From: Macrosoma leucophasiata
Taxonomy: Eukaryota; Arthropoda; Insecta; Lepidoptera; Hedylidae
Length of the DNA: 64,000 bases
Assembly: GCA_036365455.1 (NCBI GenBank)
Contig: JAWQUS010000017.1
Span: 1,488,001-1,552,000, forward strand
Direction: 5' to 3'
Positions 58,968 to 64,000 of the stretch are shown piece after piece. Numbering within the stretch: position 1 is the first letter of the stretch; each line of letters opens with the position of its first letter. The position numbers were made by a program, and so were the translations under genes. The notes under the pieces were generated by a model, which was not told where the DNA came from, ran no database searches, and saw nothing but the letters and a program-made list of their open reading frames with translations.

Positions 58968-61900
58968 CTGAAAACATTTGTCTTTCATTTTTAAACATTG
59001 TTAATTCTTATGACGCAAAATATGAATAACTAAAGATAAGTTTTAAGTACCCAAGTTTATACCTAATGTTCGCCTTAACAACATAAACAAACGTCATTGT
59101 GGACACCATGGTTCAGTTAAAGTGAGAGAAGGATGTGGAAGAAACCATAGTGTCCATAATGACGTTTGTTTATGTTGTTAATGCGAGCATTAAATATTCA
59201 GCACGCCCGAAGTATTTTTATTTTCAAAACTCGAGTTTTTTTTACGCAATAACAGATGCGAGTCACCTGTTCATCGAGTCAATACTCACTCTCTGAGTGG
59301 CTCGCGCCAGAACTCGGGCGTGTGCAGCGGCGGGAAGTGGAAGTTGGTCTGGTAGGCGAACGTGTCCAGCGACCCCACGCCGCCCACGCCGCCCACGCCC
59401 GCCACGCCGCCCACGCCGCCGCGCAAACTGGCCTGCAGCGAACTCTTCATGCACTGCAACTGTATCATAACCCTATTCATTGTCTGAAAAACTTTTTCCT
59501 TAGAAGGTACAGTCTATTCAACGAAGAAGAATTTCTGATCTTATGGGAATACCGATAGTTTTAAGTCTTTCATCAAATCAATACCGACTCAGGATCGATA
59601 CTTGCATAAGTGTTTTAGCGGTCCTTTAGTTATTGCCAATATAAAAGGTACTGGCCTGGCGTGTTCATTAAGTAGAATAGAATCGGAAATGTTAGTTTTA
59701 GTTTTTTCATGCCTTCAATAAAATAAATTACAAGCCAATCCTTCTTCTAATTTACTCATTGGAAATCACCACATACAGTATACACAAAATTTTAATGTGC
59801 CACTGTTTCCAACTTCAATGTTGAACTGATGAAAGCGAACTACTGTCACATTTCCCCCCTTGTGTATGACTTCAATACACAGACACAATTCAAAACAATC
59901 CTACACTCAGCACAGCCGCCCGACGCCAAGCCCTACCTCAAATACGAGTGATCTGTTGCCCTCCTTGTTCATGACTACTTACAGATTTTATACGAAACAA
60001 AATGTGTATATAATATATAATTATATAGTATGAGAAATAATTTTCGCAGCGACTTGTAACTAACTTCACGTAGGTACACATTTAAATTATGCGTTCAGTA
60101 CGCACATAACAAAAACGTTAATGGCGAGTCATGGCGAGCGTACCTCTAGGTACTTACTAATTTGGGGAACATTAAGTTGGGCGTGAAGTTACTTTATTAT
60201 TGTTACTAAAAATACATAGCTGTTTTATTACTTGATCTGGAGAAGGCTTTTGATACTGTTTCTATCTCACTGCTGTCGGCTTGGCTAAAGAGTTTTGGGA
60301 CCAGAGGACTTCACTTTCAACTTATTCAAGTTACCTTTTGAGATTTTTCTTGAGTACGAACTTAATGATGACGCTGTCAGGTATTACCGCACCGGTGTAC
60401 CGCAAGGTTGTATCTCGGACCTATACTATTTTTGACATTTAAAACCGAAGTTAGATCACATTACTTTTGCTGATGATACTGCATTGATTCGCGGAATAGA
60501 GCAGGTCGGTGACGCCGCCGCTGGCCGCCGGCACCGCGGACTGTGTACACCCGAGTCCCCCCACAGTGACGTACGTGAGCGCGGCGGGCGGCGTCGTCGA
60601 ACAGCAGGTCGGTGACGCCGCCGCTGGCCGCCGGCACCGCGGACTGTGTACACCCGAGTCCCCCCACAGTGACGTACGTGAGCGCGGCGGGCGGCGTCGT
60701 CGAACAGCAGGTTGGTGACGCCGCCGCTGGCCGCCGGCACCGCGGACTGTGTACACCCGAGTCCCCCCACAGTGACGTACGTGAGCGCGGCGGGCGGCGT
60801 CGTCGAACAGCAGGTTGGTGACGCCGCCGCTGGCCGCCGGCACCGCGGACTGTGTACACCCGAGTCCCCCCACAGTGACGTACGTGAGCGCGGCGGGCGG
60901 CGTCGTCGAACAGCAGGTCGGTGACGCCGCCGCTGGCCGCCGGCACCGCGGACTGTGTACACCCGAGTCCCCCCACAGTGACGTACGTGAGCGCGGCGGG
61001 CGGCGTCGTCGAACAGCAGGTCGGTGACGCCGCCGCTGGCCGCCGGCACCGCGGACTGTGTACACCCGAGTCCCCCCACAGTGACGTACGTGAGCGCGGC
61101 GGGCGGCGTCGTCGAACAGCAGGTTGGTGACGCCGCCGCTGGCCGCCGGCACCGCGGACTGTGTACACCCGAGTCCCCCCACAGTGACGTACGTGAGCGC
61201 GGCGGGCGGCGTCGTCGAACAGCAGGTTGGTGACGCCGCCGCTGGCCGCCAGTACCTCTCTGCGCTGGCGTTCGGCGTCGCCGCGCAGCCGCCGCACGAG
61301 GCGCTCGGCCGACCCCAGGCGCGCGCGCAGCTCGGCGCGGGACTCCGCCTCGGCCTCCGCCCCCGCCTCGGGGTTGGTGGCGGCGCCCTCGGCGGACACT
61401 TCTAGTTCGCGAAGCTTCCTGGAAAATTAAAGTTCTCTGTCATCGTCCCGTGTCCGTTGTTGTATCAGAACTACGGAAATTAACATATCTCATGAATTAA
61501 GTTTATACTCACTCGGCCTGTGCGTCGACGAGCCTTTGTAACTGTAGAGCGCGAGCCTCTGCGGCACGTGCCTCGCCCCGAGCCGCGCCCGCCTCCGTCT
61601 CCAATCGAGCCACATCACGCTTCAGTTGAACCACCTACGTACGTAAAAGCCACAGGGCGTTAATACCATACCTACACAAACACAATATCATAGAGACAAT
61701 AAAACCAAAACCTCAGGATTGTCAACGCATCTATCTACATATTGACCCTCTTTTTTTTTTGTGTAAATGTCTAGGCTGCTGTGGTAAGTTACCATCCATG
61801 TGAACTGTCGACCGCTTGTTTGCCACTTTGGCGGTCTCGTGTAGTGACTAACGTTGAAGGTTGCGGTTACTTTAGGCGGGTTGACCAGTTTAGAGATTCT

Positions 61901-63046
61901 TGAGTGATATTGCCAATGTGAAGGTTATTGCGTTTTCAGCTTGTAGGGGATGGAAAATGAGAAGTCCATTGTTGGTGATCACCATATAATCCGGAATTTA
62001 CAGTTACTTTAGGCGGGTTGAAGTGCGTGTGCGCGGCACTAGGGTTACGGGACAACTGACGACGCAACGCTAAGCTAAGCTTGCGGCGCCGTCCGGATGT
62101 TCATACTATAACGCTTAATAATGTGACGCTACAGCCACCATCATTACAAAAATCATAAAATCCAGAATTTTGACAATAGGTAATGTCATAAAGTTTTTCT
62201 ACACAATAACATTTGCGAATGAATTAAAAAAAAATTACTTCGGCGATATCAACTAAAAAAAAAAAAAAATTAAAAATACTTTATTATTGACTTTGATATT
62301 GATTGATTAAAATTTATAGTTATTGAACAGACATGACATGAAGTTAGATGAGTAATTAGGTATACCTATCACATTGGTACATTTACGAAATACATAGTAA
62401 AAACAGAGAGAAACAATTACAAAATACGAACTAGAACGTGCGATTCGTGCGAACCCTGCGTGCGTATCTAGCCCAGCCCTTTACCATTATGCTACCAAAG
62501 CCCACGTCCGAGCTTCGATTTAAATGGGTTATAGGAAAGGGATGCATGACTCCTCCATTACAATGCTTACAAAAGAATATCAAAATCACACTCAAGCAAG
62601 TCATGCACCATCACTAAGCCCTTTAACTGATTTCTTAAAGTTAGATAAGGATGTGAAATGTGACAATAACTTTAAAAAATATCGTGGTGCAACCCAGGCT
62701 TAGTGTTTATTTGTAACTGATGATCCAGAGGCCAAACATCTTTGGTAGGTACGTCCATACCGACGCTGTCAATGTCATAAAAATGGTTTGTAAATTATAG
62801 AAAAATCGAAGTCTTCCAAAATTTCTAAAGCTGATTTATTTACACCTAATAACTATAAGACAACAACCGGAATATCACTTCGAACTTATTCTACGAATCG
62901 AAAGTGTTAGTGAGACTAAAAATAATGCAAAGTATATTTAGTGTAGTGTGTCATGTGGATTACCTCACTGTTTTCAGACTCGTCGGCGGCGGGCGAGCTA
63001 GCCTTGGACGATGACTCTTTGTTGAATATCAACTGGAATTGTAGGT
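58784..63046 (-). CDS. Unidentified coiled-coil protein, internal and 3' exons
   Basis: Five exons on the minus strand (62964-63046, 61513-61634, 61193-61418, 59290-59483, 58784-58967) join in phase. The first three give a charged heptad-rich segment (RLETEAGAARGEARAAEARA, KLRELEVSAEGAATNPEAGA, SAERLVRRLRGDAERQRREV) consistent with a long coiled coil; the fourth has a glycine-valine tract and the aromatic segment HFPPLHTPEFWREPLR; the fifth is arginine/proline-rich. The N-terminus lies beyond the right edge. I do not recognise the family; vesicle-tethering or cytoskeletal coiled-coil proteins are possibilities only. A 103-bp minisatellite and a LINE fragment occupy the intron between exons 3 and 4. 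Confidence 0.7.
59065..59191. mobile_element. 127-bp foldback MITE
   Basis: Arms of about 50 bp, ttaacaacataaacaaacgt near 59075 pairing with the complement near 59160-59180; lies in an intron of the coiled-coil gene. Confidence 0.85.
59290..59483 (-). CDS. Coiled-coil gene exon d
   Basis: Acceptor tttttcag, donor GTGAGT. Reads TMNRVMIQLQCMKSSLQASL, a glycine-valine tract coded by a cgcc-rich simple repeat, then SLDTFAYQTNFHFPPLHTPE and FWREPLR with two bases (GA) of a glutamate codon. The phase agrees with exon c ending at 61193. Confidence 0.7.
60217..60490 (+). pseudogene. Non-LTR reverse-transcriptase fragment
   Basis: Broken reading frame with LLLDLEKAFDTVS (motif A region), YYRTGVPQGCIS (VPQG motif) and HITFADDTALI (FADD catalytic motif), with several stops and frameshifts between. 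Sense is plus, opposite to the host coiled-coil gene. It ends about 12 bp before the minisatellite begins. A degraded LINE piece of Jockey/R1-like type; exact clade not determined. Confidence 0.8.
60502..61250. repeat. 103-bp minisatellite, seven full units plus a partial eighth
   Basis: Units start at 60502, 60605 and every 103 bp to 61223, with only C/T variation at about two positions (ggtcggtg or ggttggtg). On the minus strand each unit contains acceptor-like tgtacacag, a 69-nt open stretch (SAVPAASGGVTDLLFDDAAR plus RAH), a donor GTACGT and a 34-nt remainder. It abuts exon c of the coiled-coil gene on one side and a reverse-transcriptase fragment on the other. Because 103 is not a multiple of three, long reading frames cycle through all frames; these are not taken as genes. 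Confidence 0.95.
61193..61418 (-). CDS. Coiled-coil gene exon c, running into the minisatellite
   Basis: Acceptor ttttccag. The first G completes glutamate; reads KLRELEVSAEGAATNPEAGA, ERLVRRLRGDAERQRREVLA and ASGGVTNLLFDDAARRAH, then GTACGT. Ending at this first donor gives phase 0, matching exon d. The last 58 bp or so, with this donor, are the part reiterated in the adjacent 103-bp tandem array, so other copies also offer donors. Confidence 0.68.
61513..61634 (-). CDS. Coiled-coil gene exon b
   Basis: Reads VVQLKRDVARLETEAGAARG then EARAAEARALQLQRLVDAQA, ending with GA of a glutamate codon; donor GTGAGT. The acceptor (acgtacgtag) has a weak pyrimidine tract, so the start is less certain than the end. 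Heptad-like spacing of L, V and A supports a coiled coil. Confidence 0.72.
62436..62512 (-). repeat. tRNA-like sequence, probable SINE head
   Basis: The minus strand shows gggctttggtagcataatgg (A-box-like) and agggttcgcacgaatcgc (B-box-like). The stems are imperfect and only one copy is visible, so a functional tRNA is unlikely. Confidence 0.4.
62964..63046 (-). CDS. Coiled-coil gene exon a
   Basis: Minus-strand acceptor ctcttccag and donor GTAATC. Only one frame is open: LQFQLIFNKESSSKASSPAA then DESENSE, preceded by two bases of a split codon and ending in phase 0. Serine/acidic-rich second half suggests a linker. Confidence 0.7.
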
Positions 63047-63049
63047 CTG

Positions 63050-64000
63050 GAAGAGAAAATAACATAGAGTCTTTAGGCTTATTATTTGTTTACCACTATC
63101 GTTCATTAGATGGCAATATAGTACCTAATACCCCGACTTGCCACCTCGCTATACGAGATACCTACCTACGCGGTTTTTTTAACATACCGCGCGCATCTGT
63201 TTCTCCAATCCGCTCGGTCAGTATTTGGTATACGATAAGTTCGAGTGTACATTATTGATTTACCTTTAATTATGTCATCCAATAGACCAAAAAAATAGTA
63301 ATTTGAATCTAGCTTTTATATGCGAAGGTGAATCTCGACTCACGCGAATTCGACTTACTACACTGCTATCGCGTACGTCCGAGGTACTGCATTTATAAAT
63401 TAGAAAGACAATTTTGCAGCCATATCATTAAGTAATAAAATGTTAAGAATGCAACTCACAAAATTAAAGTGACGAGAAGCCTAATCAATAGTGAAAGTGG
63501 GAAACACGCTGAACGCCACTCCATAAACACGTTACTACTGACAAAGAAGTTGCTTTAGCCTTTATCTATAAGCCGCAATACCTATTTAGGTACTTAGCAT
63601 CCATGTAAATCGTGCTTCTCTATAGCTTGTCCCGTGCTTTTGCTTGCCGAGGCAGCACGTGACACTTTTTCATGCGTGCAGCCGACGTTCATCTAAGACG
63701 TTATCACGTCAAAATCGCACATTCTACAGAAAATCCAAATTATACTTTGGTAGGATAAAACATATTCAAGGAGAGTTACAGGAGTGAAGCTTGAGGAAGC
63801 CGTAAAAGCCCATACGAACCCATAAAACTTGTTATTTAGCGCTATCGAAATCGGGTTATAGGCGAAACATTTCAAGTTCCAGAATTAGAAACACAGGTTT
63901 TGAATCCATGGTACCTATATTGAAAAATCTGGGTTTTACTCTGACAATCTCCATTCGTTACTAATAGGTATCTATTTCGAAAATGCAAAAAAGTACTAAA
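63050..64000. other. No feature recognised
   Basis: Presumed intron of the minus-strand coiled-coil gene upstream of its first visible exon. Confidence 0.5.

Noticed and set aside
60451..61405. Long open frames (200-312 codons) on both strands across the minisatellite
   Set aside because: They arise because a 103-bp unit without stops cycles through all frames. Only the exon c part (61193-61418) is supported by splice sites.

Overview
The window looks like insect nuclear DNA, most probably from a moth or butterfly. The evidence is split genes with GT-AG introns, an AT-rich background, tRNA-derived SINEs with internal pol III boxes, remnants of RTE-, CR1/Jockey-, Gypsy-, Tc1/mariner- and hAT-type elements, and many small foldback transposons. 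The order (Lepidoptera) is an inference from repeat style, not proven. I see nothing prokaryotic: no operons, CRISPR or phage.

Three host genes are supported by matching splice phases. (1) + strand, 3770-28560: the last six exons of a metabotropic glutamate receptor, covering the end of TM1 through TM7 and the cytoplasmic tail to the stop codon. The extracellular ligand-binding exons must lie left of the window. (2) + strand, 37932-43192: a complete five-exon gene for a 338-residue helical, armadillo-like protein. (3) - strand, about 63046 down to 58784: five exons of an unidentified coiled-coil protein whose N-terminal part lies beyond the right edge.

Everything else is introns and intergenic DNA packed with repeats. 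1-3.7 kb holds SINEs and a nested foldback element. 3.9-5.5 kb holds a partial copy of a receptor exon. 5.5-15 kb is mostly featureless with MITEs and a broken Tc1-like transposase. 15.3-26 kb is one large receptor intron with repeated segments, LINE ends and a three-copy hairpin repeat. 28.6-37.6 kb holds SINEs, MITEs and a LINE RNase H fragment. 43.2-48.5 kb is a degraded non-LTR retrotransposon with a second one inserted in its reverse transcriptase. 48.9-49.3 kb is a SINE that appears to derive from 5S rRNA. 56.7 and 60.2 kb hold further reverse-transcriptase scraps. 60.5-61.25 kb is a 103-bp minisatellite built on an exon/splice-donor junction of the coiled-coil gene.

The points most worth following are: a partial receptor exon copy whose four differences are all synonymous; the minisatellite that multiplies a coding exon end with its splice donor; two MITEs of one family sitting 2 and 12 nt after the GT of splice donors; small DNA-transposon families defined here by exact 7-bp or 8-bp target duplications; and the 5S-derived SINE. 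I found no convincing new enzymatic or defence system.
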